From: Bolinopsis microptera | Lineage: Eukaryota > Ctenophora > Tentaculata > Lobata > Bolinopsidae | Assembly (NCBI RefSeq): GCF_026151205.1 | Contig: NC_087081.1 | Coordinates: 10,293,113-10,357,112, forward strand | Length of the DNA: 64,000 bases | Reading direction: 5' to 3' | Shown here: piece after piece, positions 45,649-58,140 of the stretch | How the letters are laid out: every line of letters begins with the position of its first letter | Numbering within the stretch: the first letter of the stretch is position 1 | Notes under the pieces: model-generated | What the model was told of the DNA's origin: nothing | Database searches by the model: none | Seen by the model: only the letters and a program-made list of their open reading frames with translations | Made by a program: the position numbers and the translations under genes

Positions 45649-48050
45649 ATACCTCTAACATAAAACAGAGTGACTGATAACGTACTTGCTCCGGTTACTG
45701 GCGGGAGGGGTGCTATATTTATCTGACACGTGATAGCGAATAACCAATTGGCATGTAGCATCGAGCAATTTAATCCTAGAAACAATGTCACGTGTCAAAT
45801 CAAGTATGGTTCACCTCCCGATCACTATCCGGGCGTATTGTTCCGGAATTTGGTTCCAAATTGAAGGCCAAGAAGACATTTTATTACTTATGTTCTATTT
45901 AATATTCTATGTTAAATATTATGGATAATTAGCAAATTTAGCATGTTTTCGGTTATATTCTGACATTGAAATGCTATTTCGATGAGGAAACTATTTATCT
46001 TTTAATCACATCATTTGGTAGACTACTTGTTATTTGATTGTGATTCCCTGCAACTTTGCCAACCTATTTAGGGATCTACCACATATTGAGTAAGCTAGAT
46101 TATGACCTTTTCAGACTTCTTCACCTAACCCCGTAAGCCAGATTGTGACCTTTTCAGACCCATTCAGCCACTTCACTCATTAGACTTTTCCAAACCATCT
46201 TTCCTAGACTGGCTTTATAATATGTGAAAGATCCCTTTATTAATACGGCTATTATTTCGAGTTGTATTATATTTTCCAGCAGCGTCAGCAGTAACATACA
46301 TTGTTTATTAATGATTAACAAGCTGTTATGTAGTGCGAACAAAACTATTGCAATTTAGTGTTACCTTGTTAAACAGGCTATTTTTACTAAGAACAATATT
46401 TGCTAAACTGTATTTTAATTTAGAGGAATATATATTTACTAGAACAAAAGTTTTGGTAATATTTCATGTTTGAAATATTTTCGTCACGATTTCATAATTC
46501 ATACTGGCGTTTTCCAAGTAACATCTTGCACGTCATTTAACTTAGATTTACCCAACTTTTAAAGACCTAAAATAGTTAAAGTTTATTTCAATCTTCTTTC
46601 TCAGAACTATTTTAATAGTTGAAAAATGTTCACCAGTAATAATTATTTTATCGCTGCTTTATAACATATTATTTTACTTAGTTCCCCAATAATTTGAAGA
46701 CGAAACAGTGCGTATCCAAATTGAAATATATTTGTTTTGAGGCAAGGTATGGTACGTATGGCAGTGATGTTGGGTTCAGATTGGTCAATACGATCAATCA
46801 ATGATGGAAGAGTATTGATTTATACACCTCCCCGACACTAGGAGTATCCATATTTTGTTAGTGAAAACAATATACAATTTCAAATCATGAAATAATTATA
46901 AAATTGCTTTTAAAACAATCACAGAATGAGAAAGTTCATTAATATTATGATAGGGCAAAGTGCTGGGCTGTGGCCCAAACTCAAAGATATTATTTGTAAT
47001 TTTCCATGATAAAACAGCATTTAAAAATGTAAAATAAACAATACGACTATCACATTCGTGTAATAGACATCAGTTGGCGCGGTGCAGCGAGCAATAAAAC
47101 ATGCTCATGCCTATGTCATTGCCATGCTGATCTAGATTTGATTGATTGCTTTTTATGAATGGGTTAACATTCGGTGTTAAGTTCGGTGTTAAGTGCGCGA
47201 ATCTTAATTAAGCTGGATCAGCATGTGCCGTTTGGACTTTGGCGGTTGCTTTATAAATTTAAAATCTAATTTAGACAAGGTGGTAAGAATCGTTGAAACA
47301 AGAATCATTTAAATGTTGACATGTTCTTCACTTGAGTACTGCGAATATTGCACAAAAATCTTGATACGGAACAACAGGATGTAATGCCTGATCAAACCGT
47401 CTCATTTACATTTTTAGTTCATAGTTCGTATACTTCGATATAATATATAAGGGGTCGTTCACATATTACGTAATCAGCTGAGGGGAGGGGGGTTTCCAAA
47501 TGATAACGCTAGTGTAATTTAATTTTTTTTTACACAATAGTATAGCTATCGTGTAAAACTGATTACGGAGGGGGGGGGGTTAAAAATTGTTTAATATTTT
47601 GCATTTTGTTTCCCATATTACATAATGTTCTGATTTGTGCGTATAATTCTGAACGGAAATTAAATAAATCTTCGTTATACTTATAGCTAAAGCTTTAAGT
47701 ATATAGCTAGAAAGTTCTGATCGATATATAATAAAGAGTTGTCAACTGCAGCCGATCAAAGGACCAAACGCAACAAATTTAAGTTAATCTCTCCAGTGAG
47801 CTTGTCTCCCCTTCCAATTTATCAGCTCTAGTTTTTTCCTTTGCATAGTTATTTTTAGCTCTCCTCATCGACCTGTTGGCAATATGATTATTTTAAAACA
47901 ATAGCATTATAAAAAATCACATTTAAAGATTAACTTAATATAAAACAATAAGTAATACATTTTATTATCTTGACAAACGACATATATTGAACAATTTTCT
48001 GGACTCAAAATCGAATTATCCAATATATGATAAACTGTTCCAGCTTGTTC
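45649..48050. other. Intergenic DNA
   Basis: No gene is supported between the H3 variant and the small frame at 48051. The MITE-like repeat at 47453-47582 is listed separately. The remainder is AT-rich and looks unique. Confidence 0.45.
47453..47582. mobile_element. MITE-like repeat (gttcacatattacgtaatcag), copy 1
   Basis: ggggtcgttcacatattacg, then taatcagctgag at one end, and gtgtaaaactgattacggag plus poly-G at the other. The inner ctgattacg pairs with cgtaatcag, giving a short inverted repeat. A second copy is at 49330-49457. Confidence 0.7.
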
Positions 48051-48218
48051 CTACCTGTAAGCTTTGATCCACTTGTAAAAGAAGAAAAGAGTGGTGAAGA
48101 GCAAGAATATAGCTATAGCCGTGCTGACTGCAAACTCAGTTTGGAATCTTCTGACTGATTCGCAGGAAACTGGTTCAACGAACAGTAAAGATAGTGTGGT
48201 TAAACGGGATATTGACAT
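48051..48218 (-). CDS. Possible 55-residue membrane microprotein or exon
   Basis: From the ATG at 48218 the frame reads MSISRLTTLSLLFVEPVSCE at the start and has one strong hydrophobic helix near the C-terminus (FAVSTAIAIFLLFTTLFFFY) followed by the basic WIKAYR and stop. An acceptor-like gttccag lies two bases upstream of the ATG. A donor-like CAG|GTAGGA overlaps the stop codon, so this may instead be an internal exon. I do not recognise a family; support is composition only. Confidence 0.35.
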   Translation of the reverse strand: MSISRLTTLSLLFVEPVSCESVRRFQTEFAVSTAIAIFLLFTTLFFFYKWIKAYR

Positions 48219-48902
48219 GCCTGGAACATATATATGCTTTTACATTAGTTTTATCAAGGATATTAGACATTGTAGCAAAGCCAAATATGTTTTAAATCAA
48301 GGATGGTGGTTAATATTATTATCAGGATCAGCACATTAACCGTGTTCATTCATTTGTCGTTGCAGATTTAGATACTTGAAACATACCAAAGACAAACTTA
48401 TAAAGAAAAATAAGTTTGTATTTTTTATAAGTCTAGTTTCAAACTTTGAACTTTCATTAAGTTAAATACTTTCAAGGTATGATGGTCGGATCTATCAAAC
48501 AACGCTAATATTGGCTGGCAAATAAAACTAAAAGGTAGAGATGAGACAAATTTTAATTTTAAATTGAAACTGAAAAAATGACTGACCATCCACTATACTA
48601 AGCAAATAGGAAAGCTGCTAAAAGTAAAATGATTCACTTTGAAGTTAATCATGCAGAAGTCCTTTACAAAAGTGATGTCAATTATGCAACACTAATACGT
48701 TCTAAAGTATAGTTTGAACCACATGAGATTCGTTCATCAGAATGCACTGTATTAGTATACTGATACATGATAGTGATACAGCACTCAAACGCTACAATCT
48801 ACATTGCTTCTAATTTAATACAGTGCTAATTAGTATAGTGGCTCCGTACTCCGTAGTCATTAGGCTCTGTAGGTTGAAACGCATGGCTCTTACATCCCAC
48901 AC

Positions 48903-49031
48903 CACAGGGGGACTATTATTATTAGTGCAAACAAACTGCTGCTGACTGCTGCTAACAATGCGACAGCAGCAGCAGTCATGTAGGAGCGGCAGCAGTTAGC
49001 AGCAGTTCCTATGTACTATAGTCCCCCTGTG
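48903..49031. mobile_element. 129-bp CACAGGGGG element with a CAG/CTG hairpin
   Basis: The ends CACAGGGGGACTAT and the complement are flanked by ACAC on both sides (48899-48902, 49032-49035), a possible 4-bp target duplication as in Chapaev-type elements. The interior has ctgctgctgactgctgcta and gcagcagcagt tracts that pair with each other, so the whole element folds on itself. Confidence 0.7.
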
Positions 49032-49329
49032 ACACGTAGCTTAGCCTTACTAACACTGAATGTTGAAACTTGAGTTCAGAGCCTTGTTAACAATAACAAT
49101 ATTTACCTGGGGACTTGACGGATGTTACTCGTCTAAATTTCTTCGAAGTAGCGCACGCCGCTTTCTTCTCGACGGCAGGTGCTACGAAGTAGCGCGCGCC
49201 GGGCCAGACCATTAACAATGGTCAACCTGGGGACCCCAGATTTAATAAGTATAATGATCATAAACATAAAGAATAGAGATTCGGTGGAATGACATAACAG
49301 GCTGAGCGCCGCCCAGCTAGTAAAGTAAG

Positions 49330-49457
49330 GGGTTGTTCACATATTACGTAATCAGCTGAGCTAGATCGAGGGAGGCCGGGGTTCCGAATAATTACGCTAG
49401 TATAATTTTGACACAATACTAATAGCTATGTGTAAAACTGATTACGGAGGGGGGGTT
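49330..49457. mobile_element. MITE-like repeat (gttcacatattacgtaatcag), copy 2
   Basis: The same order of blocks as at 47453-47582: ggggttgttcacatattacg, attacgctagtataatt, tgtgtaaaactgattacgg and a poly-G run. It is joined directly to the dispersed repeat copy at 49455-49580. Confidence 0.7.
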
Positions 49458-49585
49458 GATTGACAATGTCAACCCTTCCAGTATGTTGTTGGTAAATGTC
49501 AACCCTTCCAGATCGTTGCTCTGCCATCTGCGAAGCAAGAATGCTAGTTTGCGCGGCGCGTCGAAGCGGCGAAGTCCTCCAAGGG
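49455..49585. repeat. Dispersed repeat, copy 2
   Basis: It matches 6256-6345 in the same orientation: ttgattgacaatgtcaaccc, agatcgttgctctgc, and cggcgcgtcgaagcggcgaa followed by gtcctcca. Here the atgtcaacccttccag phrase is doubled. Confidence 0.75.
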
Positions 49586-50240
49586 GGGGGACCTCAAGCT
49601 ATCATGACCATGTTCATAAACATAGAATAGAGATTAGGCGGAATGACAGGCTGAGCGCGGCTCAGTAAAAGAGGCGAAGACCGGGTTCGATTATCTCAGA
49701 CTCAGTTATTTCACTTACCTGGGGACTTGCTCTAACCAGAGCCCTCTCGCTTGCAGTAGCGCGCGACCGCTTGAAACAAGCGCGTCACGCAGTACGCGTA
49801 GGCACATGGCTATGTGAACCTGGGGACCTCAGGCTATCAATAGAGATTAGGCGGAATGACAGGCTGACAGTAATTATTTCACGAGCTGCGCATATTAATA
49901 TTATATTTATATATGCTTGATTTGATTCACGTATAATTTTACGCTAATTCTAATGTTAAAATCATACTAATATAAATATATAAAGCCGCGCGCAAAAAGA
50001 GGTATTTTGTATTTGAATTTCTACTTTCTAGTGTTTTAAAGTATTTGATTTCCAGAGTAAGTTGTGTTTTTTGGACGATTATAGTTATATTTCCTTGTAT
50101 TGGAACTGTTAGATTTAGTATTTATCACGACATGTACGGCAACAAATGCAATTTTGTCATAATATACGTTTTGCATTTTGACAGTAGAACTAAACCTGCC
50201 GTGCACGAGTGCACGGCTGTTCGTGGCTTTTGGAAGGATA

Positions 50241-50302
50241 CTAGTGACACTTAGTGACACTTAGTGACACTTAGTGACAGTGACACCTAGTGACACTTAG
50301 TG
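50241..50302. repeat. 10-bp tandem repeat (tagtgacact)n
   Basis: About six copies of tagtgacact, one shortened. Confidence 0.85.
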
Positions 50303-50439
50303 TAACGACATTGGGTTTCACGGCGGGATAAAAACAAGTATCTTCGGCCATATCTTACTGGGCCGCGCTCAGCCTGTCATTCCGCCTAATCTGTTTGTAA
50401 ACATGATTAGATAGCCTGAGGTCCCCAGGTAAGCCATAT

Positions 50440-51535
50440 CAGGCTAATAACAAAAAACAGCGGCTGGTCAGCTTAAGGCCACACTAAAACTCAACATGTA
50501 ACTGTAAAGGGTCTCAGAGCAGTGAATACGTTGGCACGTGACCTATACATCTGTCAAAATGATTCATTATCAATTATTCATGACTCACAGCCTCGCTCAA
50601 AGTATGAGTTTCATGAACGGATAATTAGTAAAGGCTCTTACACTTACAGGCAAAAAAGACGTGTTTTCTGCTATGATGTATGAGTTTCAGAGTTTGGAGA
50701 CCTAATTGAACACAGTAGTAACTAGTATGATGTAATTTTATTTCAATTGGAAGGGCCCAGTTCCACGAGCAGTATCAATTTCTTTTCGAACAGAACAACA
50801 AAATAATACTAAGACATAGACAAATTATTAAAAATAAATTCTATATAACATGTACATACTACATAAGAATGTATAAGAATACGTCAAAAGAATGACATAA
50901 ACAATCTATTACAGGGATATATGGATAGCAATAAAGTTAATCAAAGCACAAACAATAATTGACGCTTATCATGAGGGCACTCGCTAAAATGCACAGGTCA
51001 CAGTATCAACACTCTTTAATTACAATACTTTAAAACTGACGTATGTCACAAGAATTACGAGTTTAACTGTGTAATCTGAAGCACTAAAACTTAAAATTAA
51101 GAAGGGTGTCATATTATCATTAATTATGATTGGTGATCAGGTGATTTACATACTACACTACTGGCACTGCATATCAAAAACACGCCATTCCTATCAAGGC
51201 AGCAGATTCAAAGTTTTCTGAGATAAAATTACTATAAACTCTAAAAAAGCACCTTTTATCTGATTGTATTGTGTCCTGAACTGAAACAGTAGACTTAATA
51301 ATTATTATTAAATTATTATGATTAATAAATATAAGATCAAAATGAACAACAATATTAAAAGGGGCAGCGGATGTGTTTGCCATGAACACTGCATGATAAA
51401 ACGATAGATTTCATATTCAAAATTATTGGAATACAGGGATAATGTCTCTTAACGGTGCTCAGTGAAAGCTAAATCCTCTTTATCATTTATCAAAGAACCT
51501 TGTAAATCTGTAAATCTTCGTAAATCTATAACGGT
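50440..51535. other. 3' flank of the receptor gene
   Basis: No coding sequence seen. It lies downstream of the minus-strand receptor stop at 51536-51538 and probably includes its 3' untranslated region. Confidence 0.45.
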
Positions 51536-54500
51536 CTAAATTAGCGTTTCCGTGATAATCCCGTCGGTGGGCGACATTCCCTCGCCAATATCGCCTCTCA
51601 TTTCTTCATTGATAACTTGCGTGTGTGCTGCTTGAGTAACTCGAAGCGCTCTTAAATAGCTGACACCATTTAAAAATCCAACAGCAAAACTTTGGACAAT
51701 CTTACTAAAAAATTCTATCAAAGTGTTGTCATACAGTAAAGGGTTGATGACAGAATTCAGTGGTAAAACTATCATTGCGAATGTTACGTACCAATCTGTA
51801 GCATCGATTGACCCGAGATTGTGGAGCCCGCTTATAATTATAAATGGTACCCAACAGGCAAAATCTGTTGCAATGATGATAGCAATCCTGTTTTGCATTG
51901 CCCGGCTTTTACGAAGAGCTTGTGGATTGTTGTTTAGTCCAGAACTCCTGGATGATTTCTGAGTTTTTATATTGATCAACAAGTAAGACAAAGTAATCAC
52001 CACAAAGCAAAATAGGTTGACACCCAGCATGAGCCATACTATCATATCTCCTTTCACGTCAATCATGTCCACTTCCACATCCGATGTTGTTCGGCTTCTT
52101 CTAGGATCGTCACTTCGAACAAAGTACTTAAAAAGGCACACGCCATCATTGCCGTAAAAGTGGACGGTACTTTTATTTAAGCTTCCATAACTTTGGCTGA
52201 ACATGCCATCAACCTTTTCACCGATCTCAGCCCAAGATGTATCAGCGGAGAAATTCTCATTTTTGTAGTATGCGTCAAGAATCTTTATGTGCTTTATTTT
52301 GTTCGGAAAACCGATAAATAACTTGTAGTCTGGATCATAGAACATGCCTTGCACAAAGTAGTCTTCTAAGGCGGGGATCAAGGGTACAATCGCTAATGAT
52401 AGCGAGGCAGTAACGATTCCGATCACAATCACGGCAGCTTTTGTTACTGCTCTTTTATTGACGCGGGTAGGAGCGATCATAGAACTATTCATGATTCCCC
52501 ACATCCTGATCAAACTCAACGCGGTCATCGAAAATAGCGATAGTTGTGATCCTGTAGTGCTGATCACTCCCAAAACAGAACAAGCAGTGCCTGATAACCA
52601 CTCTGCTTGCTTTGCACAGTAATCCTTTCCTAAAATGATACTGTCGAATACAGACAATATGATCAAGTAGACTCCTATAAGGAAATCCCCTAATCCGATT
52701 ATACAGACAAGCACTCTAGTGCAAAGCATACTACCTGATTCAGATTCTCTTACGGAACTTCCAACTTTGGTCACCATGATGACATTAAAAATGGCGGCCA
52801 AAAGGCCCAGCAGCCAGCAATTAAATTTCAATGCCCAATTGGCTAAGATTTCCTTACCACACGACAGGTTACATTCATCTGATAAATCAAAGCAGTCAAA
52901 TCTGCCATCGCACTTCTGGGAATGAGATATTAAGTGGTCTTTTACATCTGTCCGATTTTTCGTATCCTCACAAACTATATGGTTTGTACAAATTCGTTCA
53001 TCTGACAAGTCGCCGCAGTCATCAACCAGATTACATACTTGACTGTATTCAATACAATTATTGTTTTCACATTGGAAGTATGCATTTTCATACTCACCCT
53101 CATCGGACATTGTGACAAAAGTGAGAGCTTTGTTGTTCGCGAGAGTGTAGACTCGGTCAGGATACTGACCAGGGCATGAATCATAGTCTAGGGAAGTGTT
53201 CTGAAGAGGACAAGTAGCATTTAGACATAAACCCATGCAACTCAAGAAGACATAATATTCACCAAACTGATAACTGCAGTTAACGTTTGATGTTGGGACG
53301 TTCATTTCCATTTTGACACCAAACGCATTTCCTGCTGAACTCTCAAATTCCTGAATATGACAATTAGAATCTTCAGATTCCTCCATTGATTCGCACAAAT
53401 CTCGTACAGCACAGCTCTTGATTATAGCAGATGTATTGATGCTCGGGAAATCTCTTGAAATCATACAGATCTCGTTTTCAACTTCACAAGAATTTATACC
53501 ATCACAAAGAAAGTGAAACTCAACATAGCCGTTTTCAGACTCTCCAGGACACAGTAAAACATCCTGGCAGGTTTTGTTTCCTAAATATATTCTCTTAGTA
53601 CCTTCATCTATCTCTCCACAGTGTGTCAACTCAAAGTTCCCTTTTACATCTTCTCCATTTAAACAATCTCTTTGATTATCCAGTAACCATGCGACAGGAA
53701 TTGGCATGTTTTTATCGGCATTAAAGCTTCGACTGCAATTCAAATAACCCAACGTTGTGGAGTGACATATATCAAGAGTCTCATCACTACCATCAACACA
53801 GTCACTAAATCCATCGCAGAGTTTGTGTTTGTGAACAAGACAGTCAGCACTTAACCCAGGTGGTGAATTACATTCATTTTCTAGGTTATCATCACAAAGA
53901 TTAACTGGCTCATTGGCCAGCTTAAATTCATTACCGCAGACCACGTACTTTGAGACACTAGACATATAACCACTGATCAAGCAGTGTCCTCCCACTCTGG
54001 TCACATCAGTGCAGTTTGTCTGGTCTAGATAATTGTAACAGTACGGATATTTATCACCTGAACTGAGATCAAACACAGCACACCTAGTGTAATTAAGTAT
54101 GGGGGCTAGAATGTCGTGTCCATACGTCACTTTACTGAAGTAATGAATACAGGTGTGTATTGTGGTGTTCTCAACATCACAGTCCTTCTCATCCTCCCCG
54201 GCAGTACACTTAAATAAACCTATTCCATTACGAACCCGGGATAGAGGTACATAATACCCACTAACGCAGTTAACTCCGTACGTGTGACCACCACAGTGAC
54301 TCTCATCTTCACACCTTTTAATGTCACATTTGTCATCGCACTCAATATTTGTGCTGCTGTCCGTATAAGTGCTTAATGATGTGTTCTCACCAGAATAATT
54401 CCCACAATCCAAGTTACACGTTACAAAACTATTCACTCCTAACCCACGGAAATAACCTCCACAGAGGAAATAACTTTGTTTTGTCGGTTTTGTATTAAAA

Positions 54501-54717
54501 CCACACGCCTGATAAACATACGGATCATTTTCACACACAGAGGAGACATTTGAGAGCGTGTTACGCTCACTACCCATTACATAGCTAACATTCGAATAGG
54601 CACACATGTGAAAGTACTCTTTTCTACTCTCATCAAAACAAAGTTTCTTCAAAAATCCACCAATGTTTGTTATAGCGCAATTTTTGTGTGATACGTCCCG
54701 ATTTTCCTTTGCACATC
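51536..54717 (-). CDS. LDLa-repeat seven-helix receptor, large 3' exon
   Basis: One 3,182-bp exon with about 1,060 codons. The acceptor ttttccag is at 54721-54718 and takes phase 1, matching the SRCR exon upstream, so this is the end of a longer gene. The extracellular part is Cys-rich and has many N-x-S/T sites. Clear LDLa units read CLVHKHKLCDGFSDCVDGSDE, CIEYSQVCNLVDDCGDLSDE and CDGRFDCFDLSDEC. Seven hydrophobic helices start about two thirds along (from NCWLLGLLAAIFNVIMV) and end with the class A motif NPLLY; the usual DRY position reads IRMW. LDLa plus rhodopsin-like helices recalls the GRL101 and relaxin-receptor (LGR type C) families, but I see no leucine-rich repeats. There is no signal peptide in this exon. 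The ligand is unknown. Confidence 0.88.
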
Positions 54718-54895
54718 CTGGAAAATTGCTGGGTAAAAATTGCTATTCAAAAAATTCCAATAGAACTACAAAGTTTTGAGAACTATCTGTTGCACCTTAA
54801 ATTTTTCCCTACTGATCGACAATATGAATATGACTTTTCTGTCCTGATTAATCAAAATAAAATGTTGGTGTATTACATATTAATTTACATCAAAC

Positions 54896-57823
54896 CTGTA
54901 TTACTAAAGCAGCGGAGCCAAATGCTGTCCCGGTATTTACAGTTGTGTCTCTTAATCCTAGAATCGCAATCTGATATGGCAGTGTCATTATTTTTACAGC
55001 TTACTTCACCCAATGTTACTGGTACGTCTGTTTGGTTACGCCAATCCCTGAAAGATTTAAGAATTAAGTGCAAAATGTTCAAATGTTTAGAGTTAAAATA
55101 TGCTAATTAATTTCATAACAAGTGCAAAGAGTTGATAAACAAATTAAAACTTACTCAGGAACGTATTTCAAGTTTCTCGGGTAACTCCCCCAGTCTGAGA
55201 AGTGATGTCCGATTGACCGGCAAAAAAGTTGTGCTGAATACCAGTTAAACTCGTCCTTACAAACGATACCATTCTTTTCGTTCCCGGTCTGCTTGTTGAC
55301 AACTGTTGCTATCAGAAGACCTTCCTTATCGTTTATTCTCTTTGTTCACTCTACCAAGTTAATTAAAGTTGCTCTTTCGAATTCCCAAAGACGCTCTGAA
55401 ACGATTACGGAAAATGTTAGTAGCGACAATTGGTATTCTTAAAAATATCAAATCAAAACTACAAAACTACTTTGTACTAAGGCATTACATGACCTCCATG
55501 ATTATCCCTAGAATCTCCCGTCAAATAATAAATAAACACGAGCATGCAATGTACTATACGATAATTTATTTTACACCCTCAGCTGTATCCACTTATCAAG
55601 TATCAGACCAAACATTGCCGGGTTTTAAAATACTTCATAGTGCACCTCTTAAACCGTTTTTCTAGTCTCAGATAACTTATTAACTGCCTAATAACCAACC
55701 TATGTTAAACGAGTGAGATGCAGTGTCATGCACTGAGAACTTGATACTGTCCACATCTCGTCTCCAAATAGTGTCCCAGAGATCAGCTGGGTAGTCAGGA
55801 TTATCACACGTGTCAGATGACACTGTTGTGTTAAGTACCAGCTCTCCGTTACAGAATATTACAGTTCTATAACCATGCTTCTGTATCACCCAGTGTTTGA
55901 TATCTTTTACTGGTAGACTAGTTGGGAAGGGAGTGGAATATCGCTGGCAGTACGGCAGTGCATACTTTACAGGGGAGGAGAAATATATTTCAATACCTCC
56001 TGCAGTTGCCTTATCTTCATCATAGTACCATACCAATATATCGTTACCGCTACCCTCAGTACTGTACGTTCTTACGTGTAGATAAGACGTCTCTATATCA
56101 GCAGGGATATATGTGTCTCGTACAACAGGATTCCACATATCTGCTGAGTTGTTAGTTATTTTGAGATAAATTAAGATGAATGTATTTTGAGCTACACAAC
56201 AGACTATTAACATGTTATAACAAGGTGTTATAATATTCATTATTTCAAATGCGGACGAATCACCAAGATAAATTCAATTTTATCCTGAATCGATAATGGT
56301 ATAGTAAAAATCCATCACCTGTTCCGTTGTTGCAATTTAGCCACACGCTGTTAGTGTTACTGCAAGTGTCTGCTAGTATATTGATATTACATCCAGCTTT
56401 TTCATCTTCATTCTTGTCTTCGCAGCTCATAATACCCAATAACATAGATCCATTCTGTTGTAACAACGTTCTGGAATGTATTGTTGATGAATACAATTGT
56501 CAGAGTATTCCTCTCAGCACAACGTGTTTGAATCAATTATGTTCAACGAAAAATAGAAATAAAAGACTCACTCGGAGATGAGTTTAAAGTTGTTTGGTCT
56601 GCTGTCCCACATTCCCTGTTTGTTTCCAAAGTAGCGACAAAGGGTATTTGCTGAGCACCAGTTGAAGTTATCAGGACAAACGGTCACATTCCTCATTTCT
56701 CTGCTTTGGTTGTTTGCAAAATTTACCATAAGCAGACCATCGTTTATTGTACGAATAACTGTACCGTTCACCTCTTGAATTAGGGCCGCTTCGTAAAACT
56801 GCCAGTCTGAGGTAGTGAGCAGTATTTGAAGTGTTTCGTTTTCTTTTTTTACATAAAACAATTACGGTTGCATGAAACAATTCAATAAGCTAATATGAAA
56901 AGTAGATTTATGAAGACTCTATATTGCTAAATCACTAGATTTTATTGTTAGACACTTAAAGTTGATAACGATTAACAGTCTGATTAAAATGCTTGAGAAA
57001 ATTCTAAAGTGATTATTGATTAAACCATTAACAATTTAAAAACATTTGAAAGCTCCTTGAAACACCCTGTATGAAGACTTTTTTATTGAAGATGTATGAT
57101 TTAAACCTGACAATTGACATGTCATAGCAAGGTCGAGTCTCGAACGCTTCCCCAACACAATCAGCACCACCCTGTAACGGAAGAGGTTCGGTACAAGTTC
57201 TCATTCGAGTTTGGTTGCCTCTTCCACAAGTTACTGAACATTCTGACCAATCTCCAAATTCACTATACCCTCCATCACCTGACAAATAGAACATTATGTT
57301 GGTATCACTAGCTTCGTAGTCAAAGTAAGTAAGAATATGGTGAACCTAATTTTTGGTTTGGTTCATAAAGTCTCCATAAAAATCGTGATAAAACTAGGAA
57401 ATGATTACTTCCGTGTAGCCACGACTATGTTTGACAAAACCTTTATACAATTTAAGTAATCATCATCAGTCTATGTAAAAAGTTTACCTTCGCCACAAGT
57501 TAGGAAGACATCCTCGTAATGATCACAGTCATGAGTTTCACTGTAACTACAAGATGACCACTCATGATCATCAAGGCATTGCACATTATCCAGTTTGATG
57601 TTCAAATTATCCTGTAAGCTAAAATAGTATCCATTTTCCCAACTTTGTGCGCCAGGAGATCCTATTTCTTTACAAATCGTATGTGCAGCATTATAATCAA
57701 AATCATCGTCACACACTGTTCCACCCTTGTAAAGCAACAGACCTTTTTCATCCTCCGGAAGATCTTTTCCATTTTCATCAACGATTCGGAACAAGATACC
57801 AGTTCCAGTAGTTGGTGCAACAT
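54896..57823 (-). CDS. Upstream SRCR and TSP1 exons of the same receptor gene, with lesions
   Basis: Exons in order: 57823-57488 (SRCR, one exon), 57278-57107 (TSP1: WSECSVTCGRG), 56806-56572 plus 56470-56319 (second SRCR), 56140-55700 (unassigned beta-rich extracellular module), 55395-55155 plus 55047-54896 (third SRCR). Junctions are mostly phase 1, as in shuffled extracellular modules; both split SRCRs have a 152-bp second exon. The last exon joins the seven-helix exon in phase. Two problems: an in-frame TGA at 55348-55346 in the third SRCR, where its sister SRCR reads through, and a phase clash between the TSP1 donor (phase 2) and the next acceptor (needs phase 1). The 5' end and signal peptide were not found. 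It is either a decaying gene or allele, or one with unrecognised alternative splicing. Confidence 0.72.
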
Positions 57824-58140
57824 CTGAGTTGGATATATTGTCAGATTTATTAGAAGTTTTGTTGCTCAGAACCATTGGTTATTGTATAGTCCAATTCGGA
57901 GTTACTAAATCTACACTGAAATGCAGGACCGAGGTAGTCTACCAAAAAAAATGGATTTTTTAAATCGGGTATCACTGATGCTTTAAGCATGAAATATTAA
58001 ATGCAGGATAACCCATTTGACGAAAATGACCTTTGATATGCTCATCAAATCCGGTCATATTTCGTATCTATTGTATTTAAACAACTTTCATAATCATAGA
58101 CAATCTCCGAATTCACTATACCCTCCATCAACTGAGAAAC
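57824..58140 (-). pseudogene. Truncated duplicate of the TSP1 exon in the receptor 5' region
   Basis: At about 58098-58138 the minus strand reads ctcag, then ttgatggagggtatagtgaa and ttcggagattg. This is nearly the same as the acceptor and first 30 or so bases of the TSP1 exon at 57278, and then stops matching. A broken copy like this shows past exon duplication. The rest of the interval shows no coding sequence. Confidence 0.75.

Larger units (their letters stand above)
49105..50430. repeat. Cluster of tacctggggac / gaatgacaggctgagcg repeats
   Basis: The phrase acctggggac occurs at about 49110, 49227, 49720 and 49815, and its complement gtccccaggt at about 50418. Each is near variants of gattaggcggaatgacaggc and, in places, cgaagtagcgc. 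The inverted copy at about 50355-50430 faces the direct ones. A fragment is at 12085-12145. It looks like overlapping, partly deleted copies of one mobile family. Confidence 0.65.

Noticed and set aside
49660-49710. Second tRNA-like B box (cgggttcgattatc)
   Set aside because: No matching A box at the right distance; probably chance within the repeat cluster.
54650-54652. TTG at 54652 as the start of the receptor
   Set aside because: The open frame continues upstream to a good acceptor at 54721-54718 that fits the preceding exon's phase.
55369-55665. Plus-strand frames of 60-140 codons over the receptor exons (for example 54688-55110 and 55369-55665)
   Set aside because: They are antisense shadows of SRCR exons with no domain content.
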